A stretch of 64,000 nt of DNA from Streptomyces sp. 1331.2 (GTDB lineage Bacteria; Actinomycetota; Actinomycetes; Streptomycetales; Streptomycetaceae), in contig NZ_OBMJ01000002.1 in the NCBI RefSeq assembly GCF_900199205.1, forward strand, positions 310,001-374,000. The letters run 5' to 3'. Made by a program: the position numbers and the translations under genes. The notes under the pieces are model-generated. The model had not been told where the DNA came from, ran no database searches, and worked only from the letters and a program-made list of their open reading frames with translations. Below, in pieces: positions 1-7,442 of the stretch. Position 1 is the first letter of the stretch; each line of letters opens with the position of its first letter.

Positions 1-1
1 G

Positions 2-421
2 CTGGTGGTGGAGGTGGACGGCCGCGAGATCGAGTGCCCGCTGCCCGAGGTCTCGGTCCGTGACGAGTACTCGGACGGAATCGGTCACGTGTATGTGGCG
101 CTTCCGGACGGCCGCCGGGAGATGGTGTCCGTCTCCCTGGAGGAGGTGCCGGAGGCCGAGGTGCGCAGGTTCGTCGTCGAGGTGTTCAACGCCTCCGCCG
201 ACGAGAAGATCGCCAGGGCCGAGCGGCAGGCGCGCGTGCCGCAGGCCGAGGCCGAGCTGCGTGCGGCGGAAGCCGACACGGCCGGCCAGGACCGGGCACG
301 GGACCGGATGGCCGAGGTGGAGGCCGGTCAGAAGTCGGACAAGCGCATCCCTCGTGCCCGTCAGGAACTGGACGCGGCATTCGACAGGTGGGAACAGCTC
401 ACCGGCCACCGTCCGCAGTAG
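2..421 (+). CDS. C-terminal part of an unrecognised protein with a charged helical tail (5' partial)
   Basis: The frame is open from the first bases of the window, so the gene probably starts upstream; a GTG at 5 is only the first in-window candidate. The first 50 residues look like a small beta-rich domain. Residues from about 55 onward are rich in Ala, Glu and Arg with repeated AEAELRAAEA-type heptads, which suggests a coiled coil or a long helix. There is no signal peptide or membrane segment in the visible part. I do not recognise the family. It ends 117 bases before the SDR gene on the same strand. Confidence 0.55.
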   Translation: MVVEVDGREIECPLPEVSVRDEYSDGIGHVYVALPDGRREMVSVSLEEVPEAEVRRFVVEVFNASADEKIARAERQARVPQAEAELRAAEADTAGQDRARDRMAEVEAGQKSDKRIPRARQELDAAFDRWEQLTGHRPQ

Positions 422-537
422 CCCGCTGGCAGGCCGATTTCGCGATCACCCGCACGGCCCGCTCGCCCGCCGTCGTACCGCCTGTGGTACAGCTGGGGCA
501 GCACGGACAGTTGGTGGTCGATCGGAGGGGAAGTCGC

Positions 538-1398
538 ATGACGGAGCAGCGAGTTGTGATCGTGACCGGGGGTGGCACGGGCATCGGCGCGGCCACCGCC
601 GGGTTGTTGCGGGAGAGCGGCCACCAGGTCGTCGTCTCCGGGCGGCGGAGCGAGCCGCTGGAGCGCATCGCCCGGCAGACCGGCGCAGTGGCGCACCCGG
701 CCGACACGACCGACCCCGACGCCGTGCGCGACCTCGTGCAGAGCACCGTCGCCCGCTACGGGCGCATCGACGGACTGGTGGTCAACGCGGGGGTCGGCCG
801 CGGCGGCGGCGTCGGCGAGACCTCCGACGAGGACTGGGACCTGGTGCTGCGCACCAATCTCACCGGCCCGTTCCTCACGATGCGCGCGGCCCTGCCGCAC
901 CTGCTGCGGGCCCGCGGAGCCGTCGTCGCCGTCGCCTCCGTCTCGGCGTTGCGCAACGGCATGCGCAACGCCGCCTACGCCGCGTCCAAGGCGGCCCTGC
1001 TGCAGCTGTGCAGCTCACTCGCGGTCGACTACGGCGCGAGCGGGCTGCGGGCCAACACGGTGTGCCCCAGCTGGGTGCGCACCGAGATGGCCGACCGCCG
1101 GATGGCCCGCTTCGCCGAGGAGGCGCAGCTGGGCGGCGGCGACGGCGACGGCGACGGTGGCCGCGACGGCGGCACGGGCAGCGGCACGGACGCGGCCTAC
1201 GCCGAAGCCACCCGGCTGATCCCGGCGGGCCGCCCCGCCGACCCGCGCGAGGTCGCCGAGGCCATCGCCTGGCTGCTGTCCCCGGCCGCCTCCTTCGTCA
1301 ACGGCGCGACCCTCACCGTCGACGGCGGCGCCACCGCCCTGGACCCGGGAACCCTGCCCTTCGCCTACCGCATCGACCCGCGTGACTCCGCGGGCTGA
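538..1398 (+). CDS. Short-chain dehydrogenase/reductase (SDR)
   Basis: A classical SDR oxidoreductase, NAD(P)H-dependent, substrate unknown, cytoplasmic, 286 residues. The sequence shows the N-terminal cofactor motif TGGGTGIG (about residue 10), the NAG motif (VVNAGVG, about residue 82), a serine in the VASVS strand and the catalytic YAASK motif. The C-terminal FVNGATLTVDGG is typical of the family. The ATG at 538 is chosen because GGAGGGG lies nine bases upstream; the frame is open further 5' but without a comparable site. Odd: a low-complexity Gly/Asp/Thr stretch (about 1132-1194) is inserted where the substrate loop lies, absent from ordinary SDRs of about 250 residues. A strong hairpin follows the stop. 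Confidence 0.85.
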   Translation: MTEQRVVIVTGGGTGIGAATAGLLRESGHQVVVSGRRSEPLERIARQTGAVAHPADTTDPDAVRDLVQSTVARYGRIDGLVVNAGVGRGGGVGETSDEDWDLVLRTNLTGPFLTMRAALPHLLRARGAVVAVASVSALRNGMRNAAYAASKAALLQLCSSLAVDYGASGLRANTVCPSWVRTEMADRRMARFAEEAQLGGGDGDGDGGRDGGTGSGTDAAYAEATRLIPAGRPADPREVAEAIAWLLSPAASFVNGATLTVDGGATALDPGTLPFAYRIDPRDSAG

Positions 1399-1414
1399 CC
1401 CCACGGCCCCTGCT

Positions 1415-1444
1415 CCCGGCCGCCGGCGCCCGCCGGCGGCCGGG
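1415..1444. terminator. Bidirectional hairpin terminator between convergent genes
   Basis: A perfect 12-bp stem (1415-1426 pairs with 1433-1444) with a 6-base loop lies between the SDR stop and the stop of the convergent gene. No U-run is visible, as is common in Streptomyces. Confidence 0.7.
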
Positions 1445-1475
1445 AACGCCACCCGGTCGACCCTCAGGAGCAGGC

Positions 1476-1970
1476 TCAGCGGCGGACCTTGGTGAAGCAG
1501 AGCGTGAAGTCGGTGCTGCGGCGGGAGGAGTACCGGATGCCGTAGTCGAACTCCTTGCCGCAGTGCTTGTCCGCGCCGATCAGCCGGTCCGCCGTCTTGT
1601 ACTGGGCCTCGGGGGAGGTGCAGTCCACGATGGTCGGCTGCGGATCCCCCTCCGGGTCGGCGATCTTGACGCAGTCACCGATGTTCGGGTCGTGCGTCTT
1701 GGCCTCCGCGGCCTGCGCGGACCGCGTCGCCTCCGCCTTGGCCTTGCCGCCGGTGGGGCTGGTGTTGTAGTCCCACACGTACCAGGCGCCGCCACCGAAG
1801 ACCGCCAGCACGATGCCGACGGACAGCAGCGAGTGCAGCGGACTGCGCCGCCGCGGTCCCGACGGCCCGGCCGGCGGGCGCGGCCCGGGCGCGGGCGGCT
1901 GGCCGGCGTAGGGCTGCGGGGCCGGCGGCTGACCGTAGGGCTGGTGCGGGTAGGGCGGCGGTGCGGACAT
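1476..1970 (-). CDS. Proline-rich single-pass membrane protein, LppU/SCO3897-like
   Basis: A 164-residue membrane-anchored protein of unknown role. Residues 1-45 are Pro/Tyr/Gln-rich (PYPHQPYGQPP and similar) and cytoplasmic by inference. One TM helix follows (about 50-68, LLSVGIVLAVFGGGAWYVW), then an extracytoplasmic domain with four cysteines (NIGDCVKI, IVDCTS, DKHCGKE, FTLCFTK), probably two disulfides. This arrangement resembles the Streptomyces LppU/SCO3897 family. The start at 1970 is the first in-frame ATG of this segment; its Shine-Dalgarno is weak. The open frame extends much further 5' but that part is antisense to the peptidase and not real. Confidence 0.75.
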   Translation of the reverse strand: MSAPPPYPHQPYGQPPAPQPYAGQPPAPGPRPPAGPSGPRRRSPLHSLLSVGIVLAVFGGGAWYVWDYNTSPTGGKAKAEATRSAQAAEAKTHDPNIGDCVKIADPEGDPQPTIVDCTSPEAQYKTADRLIGADKHCGKEFDYGIRYSSRRSTDFTLCFTKVRR

Positions 1971-2222
1971 GAGCGGTGACCCCCGTGGCTGGCGAATGCG
2001 AATGACCACCTGAACGGTGATCACCGAAGAATAGTCAGGCGACGAACCCCCTCGATCCGCGGATCGGCACAACGGAGGATCCCCGCACAATTCCCGCACT
2101 TTGCCTGGCCTTGACCTCCACGGTCGGCACGGTCGACAGCGCCGGACCGAGCGCCGGAACGGGCGCCGGATCGCGCGGGGGAGGGAAGGGGACGGGTGGG
2201 GGAACTTTTGCCCGACGGGCCA

Positions 2223-2252
2223 TTGAGGGCGGGCTGCTCGCGCCCCTACACT
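2223..2252 (+). promoter_or_regulatory. Candidate vegetative promoter of the S53 peptidase gene
   Basis: TTGAGG (2223-2228) and TACACT (2247-2252) are separated by 18 bases and fit the HrdB-type -35/-10 pattern of Streptomyces. They lie about 110 bases before the TTG start at 2361. Apart from this, 1971-2360 holds only the spacer between two divergent genes. Confidence 0.4.
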
Positions 2253-2360
2253 CGCGCCCGTCCGTGACCGCGTGTCCCGGTGGCCCCACGTGCCCGGTGT
2301 CGTCCGATCCGACCCGGGGCACCGGCCGATGTCCCCCAACCAACCCTCATGGAGGACGAT

Positions 2361-3872
2361 TTGAAGGCACCATCCATACGCCGGATGCTCCTGACCGGCG
2401 TGAGCACCCTGGCCCTCGCGGCCTCCGGCGCGTTCGCCGTCCCCACCGTCGGCAGTGCCGTGGCCGCCGGATACCCGGTGGTGCACCCCGCGGTGGCCGA
2501 CTACACCCAGGTGTCGACCGGCACGACGCCCCCCACCCAGGCACAGTGCGCGACGGCGGGACGCCGCTGCTTCACCCCGCAGGCGATCCGGGCCGCCTAC
2601 AACCTCGGCCCGCTGTACGCCGACGGCCATGACGGCCGCGGACAGACGATCGCCATCGTCGACTCGTACGGCAGCGACACCATGGCGCACGACCTGCACG
2701 TTTTCGACCAGGCCTTCGGCATCCAGGCGATGTGCGGCGAGGAGGGCGTGACCTGCCAGCCGGGCATGCCGACCTTCAGCACCCTGCACGTCCAGGGCGC
2801 GCCGGGCACCACCGCGCCGCCGTCCACCAGCCATGGCACCGGCCAGGAGGACAAGGCCGCCTGGGCGCTGGAGGTCGCGCTCGACGTCGAGACCGCGCAC
2901 GCGATCGCGCCCGGCGCCAACATCCTGCTGGTCGCCACTCCCACCGCGGAGACGCTCGGCGTCCAGGGCTTCCCCGTCATGATGGACGCCGAGCAGTACG
3001 TGGTCGACCACCACCTGGCGAACGTCATCTCGCAGTCCTTCGCCTCCGCCGAGGGCGCGTTCGGCAGCGCCCAGTCGATCGAGCCCCTTCGGCACGCCTT
3101 CAAGTCGGCGGCGCTGAACGGCGTCACGGTGCTCGGCTCCTCCGGCGACGACGGCTCGACCGGCTCGAAGAAGACGCCGGTGAAGCAGGGCGGTACCACC
3201 CTCCCGGACCCGGCGGTCGAGTGGCCGGCCTCCGACCCGCTGGTGACCGGCGTCGGCGGCACGTACCTGTGCACCGACCCCACCGCGACCGGCAGCCGGA
3301 CCGCGGACAGCACCGACAACCCGTCCAAGTGCCAGGCCAACCCCGGTGCGGCCGAGGTCGGTTGGACCTTCGCGGGCGGCGGCTTCAGCCAGGTCTTCGA
3401 CAAGCCCGCCTACCAGTCGGCGCTGCCCGCCGGCTCCACCCCGATCGGCGCCAAGCGCGGCGTGCCGGACGTGTCCCTGCAGGCCGCCTCCGCCACCGGC
3501 GCGCTGGTCTACCTCTCCCTGCCTCCGGACGGCTCCGCCGGCCTCAACTGCGGTGGCACTCCGTGCAGCGCGGGCTGGTACGACATCGGCGGCACCTCGC
3601 TGTCCTGCCCGCAGTGGGCCGGCCTGGTCTCGATCGCGGACCAGATCAACGGCGGCGGCCTCGGCCAGATCAACCCGGCCCTGTACAAGCTGGGCGCCGA
3701 CCCGGCGAAGTACGCGGCCGACTTCCACGACGTCACGCTCGGCAACAACACCGCCGACCCGGCGGTACCCGGCTACCCCGCCACCGCCGGCTGGGACCCG
3801 ATCACCGGTCTCGGCACCCCCGACGCGGCGAAGCTCCTGCCCGACCTGGTCCGCGCCGCCCACACCGGATGA
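2361..3872 (+). CDS. Secreted S53 (sedolisin/kumamolisin-type) serine-carboxyl peptidase
   Basis: An exported peptidase of 503 residues. A Sec signal peptide (SIRRMLLTGVSTLALAASG..) ends near residue 35. The catalytic Glu/Asp pair is visible as E171 and D175 in the ALEVALDVE segment, the oxyanion Asp as D263 in SSGDDGS, and the nucleophile as S413 in GGTSLSCPQW; the Ca-binding end DFHDVTLG..GWDPITGLGTP is present. These are the sedolisin hallmarks. The long propeptide of many S53 enzymes is missing or very short. The TTG at 2361 is preferred over an ATG at 2349 because GGAGG (2351-2355) sits five bases before it and would overlap the ATG. It is divergent from the membrane protein and ends in a strong terminator. 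Confidence 0.9.
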   Translation: MKAPSIRRMLLTGVSTLALAASGAFAVPTVGSAVAAGYPVVHPAVADYTQVSTGTTPPTQAQCATAGRRCFTPQAIRAAYNLGPLYADGHDGRGQTIAIVDSYGSDTMAHDLHVFDQAFGIQAMCGEEGVTCQPGMPTFSTLHVQGAPGTTAPPSTSHGTGQEDKAAWALEVALDVETAHAIAPGANILLVATPTAETLGVQGFPVMMDAEQYVVDHHLANVISQSFASAEGAFGSAQSIEPLRHAFKSAALNGVTVLGSSGDDGSTGSKKTPVKQGGTTLPDPAVEWPASDPLVTGVGGTYLCTDPTATGSRTADSTDNPSKCQANPGAAEVGWTFAGGGFSQVFDKPAYQSALPAGSTPIGAKRGVPDVSLQAASATGALVYLSLPPDGSAGLNCGGTPCSAGWYDIGGTSLSCPQWAGLVSIADQINGGGLGQINPALYKLGADPAKYAADFHDVTLGNNTADPAVPGYPATAGWDPITGLGTPDAAKLLPDLVRAAHTG

Positions 3873-3914
3873 CCCCGACCAACACCGGGTGACCCCGACC
3901 CTCCCGGGCGCCTG

Positions 3915-3958
3915 ACCACCTCGCCCCGTCGAGCCGCGGCCCGACGGGGCGAGGTGGT
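3915..3958 (+). terminator. Strong hairpin terminator
   Basis: A perfect 17-bp stem (3915-3931 with 3942-3958) with a 10-base loop lies downstream of the peptidase. It ends eleven bases before the first tRNA-Ser-like att core, so it marks the left border of the island. Confidence 0.85.
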
Positions 3959-3968
3959 ACGCGCAGGC

Positions 3969-3992
3969 TTGGAAAGCGTGTTGGGGGCAACC
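3969..3992 (+). repeat. att core 1: tRNA-Ser(GGA) anticodon-loop sequence, left border of the island
   Basis: The 24-base sequence beginning TTGGAAAGCGTG is identical to 9292-9315 and 15268-15291. It corresponds to the anticodon loop (TTGGAAA), the 3' anticodon stem and the start of the variable arm of a tRNA-Ser(GGA). No 5' tRNA half precedes it here, and the 3' acceptor arm does not follow, so it is an attachment-site copy rather than a gene. Confidence 0.75.
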
Positions 3993-4553
3993 TCCGAATC
4001 CGGCGCGTGCTGGAACCACTGGCGGAACCCCTTCGGGGCCATCACCGGACGACGGTGCTGGCCCCGAGGAAATGGGTGCAGCCCTGCGCAGGCAGTGCAC
4101 CGGACGCTCGAATCTGCCAGTCCCGAGCGGGTGATGGACCTACCCCCGGGCACCTCCGCGATCCTCAACCCCAGTGTGGAACCCGAGGTCACCCACACCG
4201 CCGCCCTGCTCTCGCAAGCCGGCGTCGGCATCGAGTGGCGCGGCAGGACGGCGCTGAACGTCACCGGCACCGACCGCATCCGGGGCGGGGTGTTCACCGT
4301 CCCACCGGACCGGCTGGAGGCCGCCACCCTCGCGCTGGCCGCCGCCATCACCGGCGGCACCGTCCACCTGGACGGCTTCCCGCCGGCCGCGTTCCCGGAC
4401 GGGCTGGTGTCGGTGTTCGCCGACGCCGGAATCCAGCTCGACCCGCTGGACGGCGGAACGGCCGTCAGTACCCCGGCGGGGCCGCGGCCTGTACAGATGG
4501 CCACCGGCCCGCACCCGGGCTTCCCGACCGACGTGCAGCCGCAGCTGACCGCC
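3969..4553 (+). repeat. 585-bp direct repeat, copy A
   Basis: This block is repeated with only a handful of base changes at 15268-15852, in the same orientation. It comprises the att core, about 140 bases with no recognisable coding content, and the first part of the truncated murA. The two copies bracket the island. Copy B is cut off exactly where the homology ends (CTGACCGCC), after which it reads into unrelated sequence. Confidence 0.9.
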
Positions 4554-4874
4554 TTCCTCACCCAGGCCGAGGGCACCTCCCGCATCGACGAACGGATCTA
4601 CACCCAGCGCGACACCCACCTGCCCGCCCTGGCCGCGTTCGGCGCCGCCGTCAACGCAACCGGCTCGGTGATCACCGTCCGGGGCCGGTCCGCCCTCACC
4701 GGCGCCGACGTGACCGGGGAAGACATCCGGGCGGTGACCGCTCTCGTGATCGCCGCCCTGGCAGCCGAAGGCACCTCTACGATCCGAGGGATGTATCACC
4801 TGCGGCGCGGATACGGCAGCCTGCTGCCGAAGTTGGCCGCGCTCGGTACCCACCTGACGATCGACCAGGAGTAG
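4131..4874 (+). pseudogene. 5'-truncated murA-like gene (UDP-GlcNAc enolpyruvyl transferase, C-terminal part)
   Basis: The recognisable sequence corresponds to the last 240-250 residues of MurA, the first committed enzyme of peptidoglycan precursor synthesis. Visible are FPTDVQPQLTAF with its catalytic-site Asp, ERIYTQRDTHLP, GEDIRAVTALVIAALAAEGTS, and the RRGYGSL end with the conserved Arg. The N-terminal third, with the Lys/Asn and reactive-Cys loops, is absent, so it cannot be a normal MurA. The frame is open from 3954, but translation upstream of 4131 resembles nothing. Candidate starts are GTG 4131 and ATG 4134 without a good ribosome site. Only two bases separate its stop from the next start, so the trio was an operon. 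The truncation point is shared by copy B. Confidence 0.8.
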
Positions 4875-4876
4875 CC

Positions 4877-5920
4877 GTGACCAACACCGTGCCGTGGACC
4901 CCGAACACGCTCGCCGACCTGCGCGAGTGCCTGGACCTGATGACCGCTGACGGCACCGTGCCCGGCGGGGTCATCGCCCACGGCACCTTCGACACCGAGC
5001 CCGGCTACCTGGCCTCCGGCGTCGTCGCCCCCGAGTGCGGCGACGCCCGGCCGGGGCCGGACACGGTGTACGACGTGGCCTCGCTGACGAAGGTCCTGGC
5101 CACCTGGCCGCTGGTCGGCACCTCTCTCACGGACGGCTTCACCCTGGACACCCCGATCCGCGAACTGTTGACCGGCATCCCGGCCGAGGCCCCCGGCGGC
5201 CGGGTGACGGTCGGCCAGATTCTGGCCCACACCTCCGGCCTGCGGGCCGACACTCGCCTCGACCAGTACCGGGGCCGCACCGAGCCGCTGGCCGAACTCA
5301 TCTGCGGCGAAGACCTGATCGCCGAGCCCGGAGCCGGTCACCGCTACATCAACCGCGGTTTCATCCTCCTCGGCCTGGCCCTGGCCCACTACCGCTGCCA
5401 GCGCCTGGACGAGCTGGCAGCCGAGCTCTGGCAGGACCTCGGCATGACAGGAACGACCTACGGACCGGTGCCCCGCTCCGCTCAGGTCGCCCCGACCGAG
5501 CAGCGGTTGAACGGCGGGCCCCGGCTGTGGGGGATGCCGCACGACGACAACGCCGCCCTGCTCGGCGGCGTCGCCGGACACGCCGGGGTGTTCACCACCC
5601 CCGCAGACCTCGCCACCTTCGCCACCCACCTGCTGGCCTCGCACGCCACCGACGAGCCCCTGGGTCGCTGGCTCGCCTACAGCATGCGACCGCAGGCCGC
5701 GATCGAGCCCGGCCTCGACCGGGGCCTGGCCTGGATTCTCGCCGACGAGGGCCGAGTCGCCTACCACCACGGCTTCACCGGCACCAGCCTCTACCTCGCC
5801 CCGACCACCGGCCGCTACCTGGCCATCTGCACCAACGCCGTCTACCACCACCGGGACAACCGCACCCGCCTTGCCCCGCTGCGGGCCCTCGCCCTCAAGG
5901 CGATCACCGACGAACCCTAG
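4877..5920 (+). CDS. Serine hydrolase of the beta-lactamase/penicillin-binding (class C-like) family
   Basis: A 347-residue protein with the class C beta-lactamase/DD-peptidase fold: SxxK as SLTK (S69, K72), YxN as Y157-I-N159, and a third motif HHGFTGT near the C-terminus. HTSGLR and GGVAGHAGVFTTPADLATFA are typical of the esterase/carboxypeptidase branch. There is no signal peptide, so it probably acts in the cytoplasm, which is unusual for a wall peptidase. The GTG at 4877 is preceded by GGAG and starts two bases after the murA stop. Flanked by murA- and murB-like genes, it may process a muropeptide-like metabolite; that is inference. It is the only intact member of the trio. Confidence 0.85.
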   Translation: MTNTVPWTPNTLADLRECLDLMTADGTVPGGVIAHGTFDTEPGYLASGVVAPECGDARPGPDTVYDVASLTKVLATWPLVGTSLTDGFTLDTPIRELLTGIPAEAPGGRVTVGQILAHTSGLRADTRLDQYRGRTEPLAELICGEDLIAEPGAGHRYINRGFILLGLALAHYRCQRLDELAAELWQDLGMTGTTYGPVPRSAQVAPTEQRLNGGPRLWGMPHDDNAALLGGVAGHAGVFTTPADLATFATHLLASHATDEPLGRWLAYSMRPQAAIEPGLDRGLAWILADEGRVAYHHGFTGTSLYLAPTTGRYLAICTNAVYHHRDNRTRLAPLRALALKAITDEP

Positions 5921-5931
5921 GAGGGCCACCC

Positions 5932-6967
5932 GTGCCCCGCACCACGCTCGCGTCCCTCACCACCCTGCGGCTCGGTGGCCCCGCCAGCAACGTCCTGCAG
6001 GTCGCCGACCCCGACGACTGGTTCGAACTGGTCCGGACGATCGGCGACCGGCAGGAGGACCTCACCCCTCACCCTCGGCCACGGCAGCAATGTCATCGCC
6101 TCCGACACCGGCCACGAGGGCACCGTCGCCGTGATGAACACCCGGGGCATCACCGTGAAGCGGGTGAACGACGACACGGTGGCCGCGACTGTCCAGGCCG
6201 GCCACCCGCTCGCCGACCTCGTCCAGTGGGCCACAGCCGAACACCTCGCCGGAATCGAGTGCCTGGCCGGCATACCCGGCACTGTCGGCGCCGCCCCCGT
6301 CCAGAACGCCGGAGCCTATGGCCAGCAGGTCTCTGACGCCCTCGACCACCTCACCGCCTGGGACTGGGACATGGGCCGCCTGCGGACCCTGCCCGCCCAA
6401 GCCTGCCGCCTCCGCCACCGCGACAGCCGCTTCAAGAACGACCCTTGCCGCTGGACCATCCTCACCGCGACGTTCCACCTCACTCGCTCACCGGCTGCCC
6501 CGATCACCTACCAGCCGCTCGCCGACGAACTCGGCGTCCACGTCGGCGCCCGACTGCCCGTCGCCGAGGTGACCGCCGCCGTCCTCGCCAACCGCCACCG
6601 GTGTGGACTCCTCCTCGACCCACACGGCTCCGACGCCCGCCAGGCCGGATCGGTCTTCCTCAACCCGCCCGTCTCCGCCGCCCAGGCCGCCCGCTGGTCG
6701 GCTGCCGGCTGCCCGGTCCACACCGACAGCGACGGGCAGCTGCGAGCCAGCGCCGGCTGGCTGCTGGAGCACACCGGCTACCGCCCCGGCTACAAGATCG
6801 CAGACGGCATTCGCTGCTCGGAACGCCGCACCCTCACGCTCACCGCCCACGACGGGGCGACCGCGACGGGCTTCGCCCTGGCCCTAAGCGAACTCTCGGT
6901 CCAGGTCGAGATCGCGACCGGCATCAAGCTCCGGCCCGAGCCGACGTTGGTCGGCGCCTGGGCATAA
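5932..6967 (+). pseudogene. murB-like gene (UDP-N-acetylenolpyruvoylglucosamine reductase), frameshifted
   Basis: The first 44 codons (TTLRLGGPASNV..) are in one frame and the rest (LTLGHGSNVIASD.. to the stop at 6967) in the next. The break is a tandem duplication of the 7-mer CCTCACC at 6060-6066 and 6067-6073; deleting one copy restores a continuous 342-codon frame reading QEDLTLGHGSN. MurB features are clear: the FAD-binding LGHGSN loop, GIPGTVGAAPVQNAGAYGQ, RHRDSRFK, AGSVFLNP with the catalytic Ser, SAGWLLEHTGY and the GIKLRPEP end. GTG 5932 follows GGAGG by seven bases, eleven bases after the beta-lactamase-like gene. As written it yields only a short peptide; a sequencing error is possible but the exact 7-bp duplication argues for a real mutation. 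Confidence 0.85.
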
Positions 6968-6976
6968 GGCGCCACC

Positions 6977-7312
6977 TCATTCGACCTTGCCTCCGCCGCG
7001 CCTGGCCTCCGGCTCGTACGTCAAGAGGCCAGGGCGCCCGAAGCGTGGGACGGCTTCTCCAGAGACGGCATCGCATCGGGATTCGTGCGCCTCGGACGTG
7101 TGCGACCATCGCAGCCGCCACCACTCCAACCGGTCTGCCGATTCCTGTGGAAACACCGCATGAAGTGCCCCCAACGAGGCGGCCACGGCCTCACCTGCGA
7201 GTATCGCCCACCACGGCGCCCCAGCCAGCGCGGCTACGCTTGCCGTGCCGATAGCCCCCACCCCAATCGCGGTGCGGGCCAGGGGCTGCTTGGACGGCTG
7301 GTGTCGCGGCAT
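6977..7312 (-). CDS. Small two-segment membrane protein, divergent partner of the NaeI-like gene
   Basis: A 111-residue protein with a basic N-terminus, a hydrophobic region from about residue 12 to 50 (TAIGVGAIGTASVAALAG, then APWWAILAGEAVAASLGALHAVF) and a hydrophilic tail with DRLEWWRLRW. It is probably a helical hairpin in the membrane. Similar small proteins with PWWAI and PQ-S-DRL-WW patterns occur in Streptomyces accessory regions as far as I recall, without known function. The ATG at 7312 is chosen for the GGAGG nine bases upstream. It converges on murB, leaving nine bases between the stops, and diverges from the HTH protein, with 130 bases between the two starts. Confidence 0.6.
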   Translation of the reverse strand: MPRHQPSKQPLARTAIGVGAIGTASVAALAGAPWWAILAGEAVAASLGALHAVFPQESADRLEWWRLRWSHTSEAHESRCDAVSGEAVPRFGRPGLLTYEPEARRGGGKVE

Positions 7313-7442
7313 AGAGTTTTCCCTCCGGGGATTCGCAGGCGATCTGCCGTTTCGATCCTTGCGAATGGAAGCGTGTTGCGGCACACGCACACCGTTGCGG
7401 GCTTCATGCAACGGTGCGACTCGACGAGGAGTGAGGGAGCAG

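Noticed and set aside
1971..4100. A long minus-strand frame continuing through the SCO3897-like gene and across the peptidase
   Set aside because: It is antisense to a clear S53 peptidase and is low complexity; high-GC third positions keep such frames open by chance.
3954..4130. Coding sequence upstream of the murA-like part
   Set aside because: The frame is open but its translation resembles neither MurA nor another family, and the segment includes the tRNA-derived att core.
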